From contig OX327690.1 in NCBI GenBank assembly GCA_946807835.1, positions 14,232,501 to 14,296,500 on the forward strand: 64,000 bases of DNA. The letters are read 5' to 3'. The DNA is from Ailanthus altissimus. Lineage: Eukaryota; Streptophyta; Magnoliopsida; Sapindales; Simaroubaceae. The notes beneath the pieces are model-generated. The model was not told the DNA's origin. It ran no database searches and saw nothing but the letters and a program-made list of their open reading frames with translations. The translations under genes were made by a program, and so were the position numbers. This document shows, piece by piece, positions 33,956-45,570 of this stretch (positions are counted from its first letter, which is position 1; each line of letters opens with the position of its first letter).

Positions 33956-34735
33956 AAGAAAATGATCCTTTAACCTACAGAGAGGCAATATTAGATATAT
34001 ACTCTGGAAAATGGCAAGATGCCATGAAATCTAAAATTGACTCTATACATCAAAACCAAGTTTGGGTCTTGGTTAAGCTTCCCGAAAGAATAGTTTCTAT
34101 CAATTGTAAATGGGTTTATAAGTGGAAGTGTCGGCTCGATGGGAAGGTAGAGACCTTCAAGGCCCATCTGGTAGCCAAAGGTTATACTCAATGACCAAGG
34201 ATTGATTTTGAGGAAACCTTTGCACTAATTGCAATGCTTAAGTTAATAAGGATATTATTGGCAATTACTGGGTACTATAACTTTGAGATTTGATAGATGG
34301 ATGTAAAGACAGCATTCCTCAATGGATATCTAGAGGAAGAGATATTTATGGAATAGCCTGAAGGTTTTGCATCCAACCTTTCTTCTAATCTTGTATGCAA
34401 ACTAAAAAAGTTCATTTATGGACTTAAACAGGCTTTCTAAAGCTGGAATCTTCATTTTGATGAGGTAATCAGAGGGTCTAGTTTCATTAAAAATGAAGTA
34501 GAAGTATGTGTGTATAAAAAGGTCAATAAGAGCATGGTTGTCTTCTTAATTCTTTATATGGATGACAAACTGATCATTGAAAATGATATCGGTATATTGC
34601 AGTTAGTAAAAAGTTACCTAAGTAAGAATTTCTCTATGAAAGATTTGGGAGAGACTTCTATATACTAGTATAAAGCTTTATAGAGATAGAACTAAGAGCT
34701 GATAGGACTCTCCCAATCTTCGTACATTAATAGTG
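33956..34735 (+). pseudogene. Copia reverse transcriptase, broken
   Basis: RVT_2-type RT. It shows WQDAMKSKIDSIHQNQVW, then CKWVYKWKCRLDGKVETFKA and LVAKGYTQ. A TGA falls at 34192-34194 where CGA (Arg) is usual. Next come MDVKTAFLNGYLEEEIFME, KKFIYGLKQAF and the catalytic YMDD at 34555-34566. Stops at 34291 (TGA for TGG), 34294 and 34354 (TAG for CAG) look like C-to-T or G-to-A changes. It once copied the element RNA into DNA; now non-functional. Confidence 0.9.
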
Positions 34736-34737
34736 TC

Positions 34738-35533
34738 TTGAAAAGGTACAATTTTAGTAACTGTAAGACAGTTAATGTACCTTTTAGACATGGCATTCAT
34801 CTTTCAAGGAAGATATATCCTCAGAAGGAAGATGAAAGGATTAAAATGTCTAATATTCCTTATGTATTAGTTGTTGAAAGCTTGATGTATGTCATGATGT
34901 GTACAATACCTGACATCAGTATGGTTGTAAGTGTTACGAGTCGGTATCAGTCTGATCCAGGAGACACCCATTGGATGGCAGTCAAACATGTCCTTAAATA
35001 CCTTAGGGGTATAAAGATCAAGTTTCTTATATATGGAGAAAATAATTTACAAGTAAAAGAATACACTGAATCAGACTTTCAGTTTGATTCAAATGATAGA
35101 AAGTCTAAATCTGGATATATGTTTATTCTTAATGGCACTGCCATAAGTTGGAAGAGTATCGAACAGGGACCTATAACAGATTCTATCACTAAGGCAAAAT
35201 ACATTGTAGTTTCAGAAGTAGCAAAAGAAGCAGTGTGCATCAGGAAGTTTGTCACTAAACTCGGTATAGTCCCAAGTTCAGTGGATCATATCCCATTATA
35301 TTGTGACAACAATGGGGCAACTGCATAGGCAAAAGAGCCAAGAGCACACTAGAGATCTAAATATGTAGAGAGAAAATACCACATTGTTAGAGAGATCTTG
35401 GCTCGAGGAGATGTCATATTTTATAAAGTTGATTCTGTAAATAATGTAGCGAACCTACTCATAAAGGCCTTAACTCAAAAGGTGTTTACAAAACACGTGG
35501 AGTCGCTAGGTATTAGATACCAATATGAATGAC
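34738..35533 (+). pseudogene. Copia RNase H, broken
   Basis: The best preserved part of the element: 196 codons open at 34738-35328. Motifs: SNIPYVLVVESLMYVMMCTI (usual SxPYxSAVGSLMYAM), YRGIK-like YLRGIKIKFLIYG, ESDFQFDSNDRKSKSGYMF (first catalytic Asp), WKSIEQGPITDSITKAKYIV (usual STTEAEY; the catalytic Glu is replaced by Lys), and YCDNNGATA. The frame continues after a TAG to the ...SKYVERKYHIVRE and GLRYQYE-like end. Loss of the Glu and the stop argue against activity. Confidence 0.9.
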
Positions 35534-35551
35534 ACTAGAGCAAGTGAGAAT
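35534..35551 (+). other. Copia polypurine tract region
   Basis: GAGCAAGTGAGAAT directly before the 3' LTR is the purine-rich plus-strand primer typical of plant copia elements (usual form AAGTGGGAGAAT). Confidence 0.6.
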
Positions 35552-37872
35552 TGTTGAGATTTTTGCTCATGTGCCATCCTAAATTTGTATAACTATTGTA
35601 TTTTCATACTTATGAAATTAATAAATATTCCATTAAATTGTTAATTATTTTTATTAGGTAAGATGCTTGTAAAATTTTGGACATTGTATTGATCTGAATA
35701 AGTTTAGATCAGGTTTAAAGAGTTAGAACCTTGTCTGAAATGGGACAAAGACCTGAGAATATATTTGCAATGATATAGTTGGAAATAGTTGCAAGCGTTG
35801 CTAGGAAATATCATTGTATAAATATGTTCTCGAATTATTTGTTCTTGATCTATTTTTACTAACGTAAGGCCTATCAAGTGGAACTGTTTTATATATATCA
35901 GTGTATATCTATATTTGGATCATTTAGATGATTAATCTTAGCAAAACATGAGTTTAGTGGAAGCTCAAATAGATATACATGTATTCAGTGAAGACTGGAT
36001 ACTGAACAAGACTCAATGAAGACCTCCAATAGATATCCCATAAAACTATCAATGGAAGTTCTTCACGCGTTTAGTAGCATTCGTGGTCCCTTAACCTGAG
36101 TATCACGGTGGGCTTGTGAGTGATGCACCCTACTTTAGTTCTACACATGTGAGAGACCTTTCATAGTTTGATTACTACATGTCGTTAGGTATGGTCTGAT
36201 GCTCATGGAGTTCCATGAATGTATATATGGGATCCTTCAGATCATATGGGTGAGTTAAATATCCAGATACTCTAAAATTATATTTTAGGAAGTCTTATGA
36301 CCATAAGTATTAATTTTGGGAAATAGTTTCTAATGCTATAAACAATATTGCAAAGGAATTTGTGGATACCGTTTATCAGAATATTAATCGAGTAGATAGG
36401 TTTATGGTTGACCAATAAGGGACTTGACTGTATTGATCTATGTCTTCGTTCTTTCAGGATATTAATGATGGAGAAATTATACGAATATGAATTAACCTCA
36501 ACTTGTATGGTTTAACTTGCCATTTTGTATTATCCATAGTGTGTGTGGGAGGGGGGAGGCGGCATCAGTTATGGACTTATAAAAATATTTCGTGAAACAA
36601 AAATGGGTGTGAGCTTAGGGAGTCTTACTATATGAAGTATACGCGTTGAACACGTGAGTAGTGCACCAGATCGAATTGTTCAATCTGGGAAGTTTTAAGA
36701 AATTATGAATTTATTTTAAGGTATCTCCGGGAGTAGCTAAGATTTAAGTGTTAAACCTAAAATTGTGCTAAGTGAGACTTGACACTTTTATCTACTTAGT
36801 GTATGTCTCAAATTGTGCCAATAATTTGTATGAATACTAAATATGGGATTGACGGGGATAGCTACTATTTAAATGAAACAATTATTGTTTTATTTAAATT
36901 AAATTATTCAATAATTTATTTATTTCAGTATCTCTCAGAGAGTAACTAAGGTTTAAGTGTTAAACCTAAAATTGTGCCAAGTGAGATTTGAAACTTTTAT
37001 CTACCTAGTGTATGTCTCAAATTATGACAATAATTTGTATCGGTACTAAATTTGGAATTGGTAGACATAGCTACTATTTAAATGAAACAATTATTATTTT
37101 ATTTAAATTAAATGATTCAGCCAATATAATTTAAATGATTTGATTCATTTGAATTGTTTTCATTTACATATGTTGCTTTCTTATTTGTTGAAATAAAAAA
37201 ACATTAGGTAGATGTTATAATTCTATTGGCTAATAGGTATTTATGCTTTTGTAATTGAATTTGATTGAATCACAAAAGCTAAATGTGGCAGCAAGTTATG
37301 TATTCATTGCCACTCAATTTATTAGTGCTCATTCACTTCACAAGCTTTTCTATTAAATCTTTTTGTTAAGCATGACCTGTTATATTCAAGCATGTTGTGT
37401 AATCTTTTACGCCACCAACTTTGCTCAAATTTGGCCAGCAAGCTCAATGGATGCTACCAATTATTTTAAAACTTTGTCATGCTTATTTTGGTAGCCACCT
37501 ATTGATATGTAATTGGCTTGAAAAGAGGTAGATTTAATTTTTTAAGAACTTTAGTTCATTTGTTGAAATGAAGAAGAAAATAGTGAGCATAAGTTTTAAA
37601 GGGCCAAAAGACTAATTTAAAAATAAGACTTACTTCAATAATTTTGAAAAAGAAAGGTACCATTCTAGCTTGAGGAAGCCCACTATGTCCCCAACTAAAA
37701 TTTTTCAAAGCACGTTTTAAGGGTGAGTTCAATAATCTCATTAGTGTAATAAGATTATTTTAATATGTATTATATTTTTCCTGTGTTGCATGTGAGACAT
37801 GCAATATTAAAATTGTTTAAAATGCACATATTCACCCGTAACATGTTGCATATAAACACATAACACCCAACA
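35552..37872 (+). repeat. Copia 3' LTR, 2321 bp
   Basis: Starts TGTTGAGATTTTTGC and ends CACCCAACA; TTTTC follows. Partner of 14653-16958, including the 208-bp internal duplication (near 36709 and 36917). The minus-strand frame at 37556-37741 is an LTR shadow. Confidence 0.92.
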
Positions 37873-37877
37873 TTTTC

Positions 37878-39292
37878 AATAAGCGAGGATGCCAAGTCTT
37901 GGGTTGAATAATAAAAATAAGGGAAATGGGATATAAAGCTAAGAAGCTTTGTGTAAAATTGTGTATATTGAATAATTGATAATTTACAATGAGAAATCCA
38001 ACTTGTTTATAGGCCTTAAAATTCTATACAAAATCTAATTTTATAAAAAAAATAATTCTAATATAATACAGCTTCAAATTATATTCAAATTCCTAAATAA
38101 GCTACAAACATTCAATCGGGCCTAAACCCCGAAACAACAATGCCCATCAGTTACTTTTTTGGGCCGGCATCAACAATGCCCTATCAAAGTCAGTCAAAAT
38201 GATAATTTTCTCAAAGCTTGCAACACTTAGCCAACCAAAATCACTTGCTATAAAATTCACTCCAAAATCTCCTGAGACCATGCTCAGAATTTGATGCTCT
38301 AAAATCACCTAGATCACTCTTAATATGCCTATAAATTTCCTTCTTTATTCTTTTAGGATCGCTCGAGTGCCTTTCTACATACAACAATTCTTTGAAGTCA
38401 CCTTAAGCTTAATAATCGTTCTGTTTTAGATCAAGATACTATCATATATAAATCGTCTAGTCTTCAATTCTCTTAATTTAATTGCCCAATTCTCCTTTTC
38501 CTATCTTGGTTGTCTTGACAAAACATGACCTATCTGAGTTGCCACACAACCTTTCTGATATTTTATTTTTGTTTGGACCTTTGTTCTATTTAAAATCATC
38601 CAAAGCATGCTTTTGACCCAACAATCGACTACTTTATCTCTACATCAAACTTATTTCTATCTCAATCTATGGTGGCATGATCGTTCCATTTTATTTTTGC
38701 TCCTAGATCACCATTTTATACAATCACTTGAATATACGTCTTCGTTTCATTATTGAGGAGTCACCTAATAACCATTGAGACTTACCCAGCTTCTTTTGGT
38801 TGTGAAGGCTACTCATGTAACCTGGGTATTTTAAATTCATTAAGTTTTTAATGCCCCTGTCTAAATCAGCTGCTTCTTCTAATCAAATCATTACTTGCCT
38901 TAGATTTTTAGGCTGATTTTTCTTCTTGAAGTTCATCATCTTCTAACTATTCTAATAACTGTCATGTTATTACCTTATTAATCCCTTAGAAGTAAAATAC
39001 ATGCATTAACCCCTCATTAAATGCTCAACTGTTCAAGTATGACCCTTCATTTTAATCGTCTTTATGCCACTAAAAGAAGAAAAAAACTTCATTTTCACTT
39101 TTTACTACTCTCTAAGCTTTTCTCTCAACTTACCGAGGTAAGCAACTCTCAAGCATTCTTTAATCTTCAAGTTTTTCTTCATTAATCTTTAAGGTAAAAA
39201 CTTAAAATTTTGACTTTTGATCTTTTTACCTGCTTTATTCTTTGTATATTTTGTTTATCAATTTTTATCGTTCAATTAATGTAGTATTCTAA
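37878..39292 (-). mobile_element. Inner part of the Tat-like 3' LTR and adjoining non-coding DNA
   Basis: Continues the LTR cut by the copia insertion; AATAAGCGAGG onward aligns loosely with 50920 onward. No gene in 38400-39290. Near 39118-39140 a CTTACCGAGGTAAGCAACTC phrase resembles a 5' splice-site context on the plus strand and could belong to the leader of the following opposite-strand ORF. The LTR inner boundary is not clear. Confidence 0.45.
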
Positions 39293-42106
39293 ATGGCTTC
39301 CAAATAGACTATTCCTCTTCGCTCTAAGAAATCTAAATCAACCAAGGCTCAGAAAATGCCTTTAGATCTCATCTCCAAGTCCATAATGGTCAATGAACAG
39401 ATTTTCTATAAGGTATTGTCTTACAAAGATGACTTCTCCTAATATATTCTAGGTCTTTATAATATTTTTGTCATTCAACAGTATTTTAACTATTTTTTTG
39501 CTCACCAAAACAACCTACTTAGGTTCGGTCAACCATATAATATATCTGTGTGGACAACTTTCAAGTCTATTAGGTCTTGGTAAAAAATGTTTAGTGATTA
39601 TGTAGGATGGTTAAATCGCCCCAAACCTCACTTCATGTTTGTATAGAAGTCAATTATGGTCTATGATTTAATCCAATTATCTAGGTACCAGACCTACCTA
39701 CATAATGGGCTAATATTCGTAGCATTACTTTTTTGGTCTAAGCTCTGAATGTCTTCTATTTTAGGTTTTTCTTTATGACCCCCACCTTGTATGATGGCAC
39801 TAAGTTAGCCCTAGGACATTTTCTTCTTTCCCACCTTTTATAGAAGTATGTATGTCATGCTAAGTGACGTCGAAGATAGTTTCCTAAATACCAGCAATCC
39901 TGTTTGGAAACTCTATTTCTAAATCACAGCATATTTTTCTTGCTTCTTCAAAGTTACTTCCCAGCTCTCTGAAGATTGCCTTCATTACTATGCCCATTGG
40001 TTAATCTATTGGAAATTCGACCAAGGAGAGTTTTAAAGACGTCTTTACTTTCTTTTACTCAACCCCCTTTTTAGATGATAAGCTATTTTGTCGCTTTAGG
40101 CCATCCTTCTTTAGCCTCAAGTGGATTATCAAGCTTATTAAGGCTGCTCATCTTTTTCGCAGTCGGTTGAATCTAATATCGACTAGCATAAATCTTAGGT
40201 CACTTGCCTAACTACAAAGGATCTCCATCACGGCATTGTTATTACCACTAGTAATAATAAGTATGGCACTGAGACTTACCACCTTTAATGAGTAAGTTGC
40301 CAATTTGGGCTAATCCAAACCATCCCTCATCCTAATCTATTCTCGGTGAACAAAATATTTAGAGCTAAGGTGGTTTTTAGGAGTCTTAATTTTGTTTAGG
40401 AGACCACCACTTTAAAATAACGAGTTATAGTGATCACTCCAAATAACTGATCTACTCATTTCTTCTGGTCATCTTGAGTTTTTCAATCAATATTGGAAGG
40501 AACTAATTGACCTTTATTTTACAATACCTATAGACAAAATTCTCCATTTACATAATTTTACAGTTGGTTATAATTTTATACATGATGTGCAGGTTGACCA
40601 CAAAAAAACAAAGGGTAAGCTCATCCAAGAGATCCTTCACTTAGAACAATTTTTTGGTTTTAAAGACAAATGTAATAATTTAGATGAAACAAAAATACTA
40701 AGTCACCAAAGAAAAAGAAACTGGTCTTGTAATATAATTGGGAAGCTATTGAACGTCAAATCGAGTTGGTTCGATAAGATGGCCCCTGGCTTGGTGAGGT
40801 ATTTTTTACCAACCTTTTAAGAACCCTAGGTCATTGATTATAACAGCCAAATTCAGTATAGTTGGCCACATTCTTGATAAGAAAAAAAATCAGCCTTCTT
40901 GGATCGGCTTTTACTTAAATAATTACTATAAATTAACTCTAGATCCCGTACTGGTTTAAGTGGTCAACAACGATTCTTTTCAAGGTAATACTTATACTTT
41001 CTCTAATTCTACAGCCTTTGTTCTGATATTGATTTTCTCATCTATGTTTCAGAGGCCGTCCCTATTATATTGGATGCCCCAGTAGTAGGAGTTTAGGAGG
41101 ACTTGGCTCCACCAAGAAACTGTGTCCAGGTATATGATCGTCCACTTGGTCTATTCAACTGTATTTGAAATCATATAATAAATTTTCCTTTTTTATGCAG
41201 ACAACCACAAAGAAACCTACGTAAATAAAGATAATTCATTCTAAAACTCCCTTAGAATTGACTATTTTACTATAATTGGGCATTTTACTGCGTAATTGAC
41301 TCCTGCAAATCGATACCCTACCCCTTCGGCCACAAGTGAAAGGGTAAGGCCAGTCATTATTAGAGAGTTGCCTCAACTATTTGAGAAGCTTGCTTTTAAA
41401 AAACCAACTCTAGGTGTTGTAACCTTAACTACTTATGTGTTATCACTCTTACTAAAGGATTTGTCCAGTGACTATGAGGAATCAACTGTCAACTTTTTAC
41501 CAATAAGGTCTCATGCTCGTCCCTCAACTGCTCAGAATGAAGTTAAAGCTGTGATAGATGAGCTAAAAGGGTTGAAGGGAAAAATGGCCAATCTACTAAT
41601 AGATGATCGATAGGTGATAGAAGTGAACCAAAATCTTAAATTTCAATTCAAAAATGCTACATACGACAATGTCCCAGTCGGTCTAAAGTTGTAGATAGAT
41701 GACTTTATTGCTTCCTTCACCTCTATTGCCAAGAAGAAGCAATTGACTATTCAAATGATAAAAGAGGCTGAGTAGGAAGATGAGTAGAAAGTGGCCTTGG
41801 ATAGCATGAAGGTTTAGCTAATGGCTAAAATGCAAGAGCTTAGAGGATCAAAGTAAGATAGCTATGCAAAAGATAAAAGAGCTGGAGTGCGTTCTAGAAA
41901 AAATTTGAGAGGAGGAAGCTGAAATGAAGGCCTGTTCTCTTGACTTAGGCAAGCAAGTATCAGAGCTTCATCTGAGAAAAAGTGAGCTTAAGAAGAACTT
42001 AAGGCTTAAGGACACCTTGGTACCCAAGGCTGAGTCTAAAGTAAAGGTGGTTGACTTTTTCATTGCTATTTTTGCTCATTGCTTGCAAGATGTAAACGGC
42101 CAATGA
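39293..42106 (+). pseudogene. Opposite-strand extra ORF of the Tat-like element
   Basis: Runs opposite to gag-pol, between integrase and the 3' LTR, where several Tat elements (Grande, Retand, RIRE2) carry an antisense extra ORF. It begins with ATG 39293 (MASK, stop, IPLRSKKSKSTKAQKMP). Recognisable protein-like pieces follow with several stops (FGQPYNISVWTTFKSIRSW, LNRPKPHFMF). Cleaner stretches lie at 40587-40820, at 41296-41613 (ends VKAVIDELKGLKGKMANLL) and at 41924-42106 (charged, coiled-coil-like LGKQVSELHLRKSELKKNLR). The 41580-42106 part is rich in K, E and L heptads. Gaps between pieces may include introns. Function is unknown. Confidence 0.55.
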
Positions 42107-42599
42107 GGCCTCATTTGTACATTAATTTTTTTTGAATCAATGAAGTTTTCTTTTTCTTTTTAAAATCGTCGGACTTGTTATTTAATTAGCTTCTAATTAT
42201 TCAACTAAAATTTTAAACTTTAGGAAATCAATTTTTTATGATCGACCAATTATAAAAAGCCTTGGCACATTAAATGTCTAAACTAAAGAAATCGTTCGAC
42301 TTTTGTTGAATGAAATGGTTTACAACAAGTGTTAAAATATAAGGTCGACCTAGCGAGGTTTATCTCTTTAATATCTATGAATGATCATAATTAACCAAGA
42401 AATGGACCAGCTTATACAATGTCTTGATGTCAAAAGATTGATTTTATCTAACAAAAGAAATTGGTCAAATGATAACAGATGATTATTTACTAGGAACCAA
42501 ATGGGATTCACCAACTTGCCTTGTTTTGGATGCTTAAGATATGGACCTATTTATTATAAAGTCAGTTAACCTTAATCTATGATCACGAGTTTTTTTAAA

Positions 42600-43740
42600 A
42601 ATCATCTTGTGAATCCCTTCCCAAATTGGTGGTCAGTAAGCTTTCAAATATTTGCCATTGATTAGCGTGGGATGAATTTCTCCATCTAAATCACTCAATA
42701 AATATGCTCCCCCATTAAGGATTTTGGCCACCTTTGAACGGTCATTCCCAGTTGGTACTGAATTTTTCAAGCTTATTTTGCTTGAAACTTATTAGAAGGA
42801 TAGCTTTCTATATTAGGTTGCCATGGCCAAAGGTTTTAAGCCTTACCTTTTCATTGTAAGCCCTTTCAACCATCTTCTTTTGAATCTCAAGTCGGTTCAA
42901 GGATTCAAGGTGATGCTGATCCAACTGATCCTTTTTTTTAACCATGGCATCTTGGTATTATTGAGGGTCTAGGTCATACTATAATTATCTTCTAAGTGAG
43001 CTTCTAGTTAGTTCTATTGGGACCATGGTCTTATGGCCATAAACTATTTGATAAGGTGAGATACTAGTAGCCATTTTTGGGCTGACTCTGTTTACCTAAA
43101 GTACCTCTTAAAGCGTTTTGTGCCATAATATAAGGTTATCCAAGATCGCATTTTTTAACCTTTGGATGATGGATTTATTTGTTGACTCGGCTTGGCTAAT
43201 CAACTGCACATAATAATGTGTATTATGTATTAACTCAAAGCCAAAAGCCTTACAAAATCACCAATTTCTTCTCACGTAAAGATCATTCATTGGTCAATCG
43301 TGATTGATTCTGACAAGCTATGTCTATAAATAATATTCTCTTTGATAAGATTTATCACCGATTGTTGATTGACTGTTTTCAATGGGATGACTTCAACCTA
43401 TTTTGTGAAGTAATTAGTCGCTACAAAGATGAACGCGTTCTGTTTAGATGATGGCAGTTATATTTTTTCAATTATGTCCATGGCTTATCCTCTGAATGGC
43501 TAATGTTTGCTTATTGTGTACATTTCTTGAGCTGGAATGACCTGTATTGACCCATGTTTCTAACATTCTTCATAATCCTTAGCGTAGTTATTATAGTCTT
43601 TTCCTATAGTTGGCCACCAAAATTCAGTCTTAAAAATCACTTTTCTCATTAATCTCCTTCATGAGATAGACTTCGACTAATCCTTTGTGAGATTTGGACA
43701 TGACAACCATACATTTCTTTAGGCATATCTTAATAGTTCA
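42600..43740 (-). pseudogene. Tat-like integrase, broken
   Basis: Read on the minus strand: the CxxC end of the zinc-binding domain (EECQKHGSIQVIPA at about 43560), then PFRG, stop, AMDIIEKI and FIFVATNYFTK with the first catalytic Asp changed to Asn, then VEVIPLKTVN, VINLIKENIIYRHSL and SITIDQ. The decayed HSTPYY region follows. The C-terminal LNGGAYLLSDLDGEIHP and INGKYLKAY lie at about 42640-42720. Stops throughout. Confidence 0.85.
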
Positions 43741-43879
43741 CCTAAAAGTGCTCTTCTAAATAATTCTCCTATGAAAAGAGAAACTTTTAGCATTATGATT
43801 TTGATTATTCGATTGGCATCTCACTAGGGTTCTTCATATAAGCAATCAGATCTTTTCTTCAATTATTGCTAAGATCGAC

Positions 43880-44760
43880 CTACAGAATAGGTAACTGATT
43901 GGGTAGCCCTGGAGTATGTAAGAAAGACTAGGGTCTATGGATCAAAGGAATTTTTACAATCGGTCGTCTTCAGAATTGTCTAACTTTGTAGAATATTCAA
44001 CCAGACGAGAATGGAAACATTGGATAAGGTGTTTTGTCTTGTTGTAATATGGAACGAGTAGGTCAGCACCATAATTGTATTCCCTGGTTACCTATTTAAT
44101 CATTAACAAAGATTCACTTCGTACCTCAATGTCCTTGATACCATTTTAAACAGCACTTCCAAGCTGATGAGCAACATGCTTATTAGTGTTTAGGAGATAC
44201 CAGAATGATTCCTTCTTCAGCGGCTTGATTAGTCTTTGAGTGATCTAACCATAGTTACTAACTTGTACACAGTATATTGATCTTATGGTCAATCATTTAT
44301 GCGTATGGTGTAGGATGGTAGGCTAAAAAATCAGTTAGAGCCTGTCTCTTGATTGTTTTTATGGAAAGGTATTTTAAGTTGAATTCTAATAGTGCAATCG
44401 CCCATTTTTCGAGCTTATTTTTCAAGAAAGGCTTTGAAAGAAGATACTTTATAATGTTCATCTAGCCTATCACATGCACTGTTGTGGGCAATAAGTAATA
44501 TCTTAATTTTATGCAAGAAGTGTGCAAGGTCAAGCACAGTTTTTCAATCGTTGTATATTTGGTTTTTGTGTTGTTTAGAATTCCACTGAGATAATACACA
44601 GCCTTCTCAATACCCTTCTACTTTTCTGTTGACATGCTACTGATCGTTTCTTGGGTAGTTGATTTATAAAGGAAAAGAGGTAGTCCTTGTTTGAGCTATA
44701 CCATGACTGGTGGACTTGTTAGATACTTCTTGATTTCTTTAAAGATCTTTTAATAGTGTT
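43880..44760 (-). pseudogene. Tat-like RNase H plus second RNase H-like domain
   Basis: Conventional RNase H: YYLSGILNNTKTKYTTIEKL, then LRYYLLPTTVHVI, IIKYLLSKPFLKNKLEKWAI and EFNLKYL...KRQALTDFL (about 44290-44600). Further along the same direction, NQAAEEGIILVSPKH (about 44180-44230) matches the start of the archaeal-type RNase H found only in the Tat lineage, which supports the lineage call. Interrupted by stops. Confidence 0.75.
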
Positions 44761-45570
44761 CAGTCTATTTGACTCTTCTCTATTTTTTAGTTTTGGTATA
44801 AGTGACTATGCATGTAACCTTTTCGTTGAGTTTGAAATAAATTGCATCAAAAATTTTATTTTGCCATGCTGCAATTCTTTCTTGTTTCTTGGTGCAAGAG
44901 CGTCCATGATCTCTTTAGCTTTGTTGTTGTCTATCTCAACCCCCGTTGGTGTACCAAGAATCCAAGAAAGTGATCGGTCGAGATGCTGAATGCTCACTTC
45001 AGGGGATTCATCTTAAGTTGGTGTAATTGCATTTTATAAAAAGCTGTTTGTAAATCGGCCAGGTATTAACCATCAGACTTTGATTTGATTACTACATCGT
45101 CGATGTAAACTTATAAAAATCAATCAGTCATATTATAAAAGATGGTGTTCATAGCTCGTTGATAGGTTATCCTAGATTTCTTTAGTCTGAATGATATAAC
45201 TACCCACTCATAAGTATCGATCGCCCCATGACATCTAAATGTTATTTTATTGACATAGGTCTTTTTTATAAATATTTGATTATAGCCTGAATGCCTATCA
45301 AGAAAACTGAGAATTTGGCGGCAAACAGCCAAATCAATCAATATATTAGCTATGGGTAGTCAATATTCATCCTTTGGAGTTACTAGGTTGAGATTACGAA
45401 AATCTATGCAAGGCCTAAGTTTGCCATTCTTTTTAACCATTGAGATGACATTGGACATCCATTCTATATAGTTAGCTGCTCTGATAATTCTTACATTGAG
45501 GAGTCTCTTAATTTCTTTGAATATTATATCTTTGACTTTCCTAGACATCTTCTTCATGTGCTACTTATAT
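44761..45570 (-). pseudogene. Tat-like reverse transcriptase, broken
   Basis: Open pieces in order: EIKRLLNVRIIRAANYIEWM then NVISMVKKNGKLRPCIDFRN (45360-45557); ILSFLDRHSGYNQIFIKK with decayed palm motifs (45120-45341); catalytic YIDD at 45096-45107 within VYIDDVVIKSK; the thumb region with SWILGTPTGVEIDNNKAKEI (44806-44997). Frameshifts separate the pieces. It once made DNA from element RNA. Confidence 0.88.

Larger units (their letters stand above)
14653..37872 (+). mobile_element. Ty1/copia retrotransposon with two nested insertions
   Basis: Complete boundaries are visible. It starts TGTTGGG and ends CCCAACA, and is flanked by the identical 5-mer TTTTC (14648-14652 and 37873-37877). Without the Athila-like element and the solo LTR inside it, the element is about 9.8 kb. 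Order: 5' LTR, initiator-tRNA-Met primer site, long leader, gag, GAG-pre-integrase, integrase, RT with YMDD, RNase H, 3' LTR. The gag-IN-RT-RH order is diagnostic of copia. The two LTRs differ visibly (I estimate 85-90% identity where compared by eye) and all frames contain stops, so it is an old, inactive copy. Confidence 0.93.

Noticed and set aside
44756..44989. Plus-strand frame opposite the Tat-like RT, and a similar one at 47400-47660
   Set aside because: Antisense shadows of the minus-strand pol pseudogene, whose motifs are clear.
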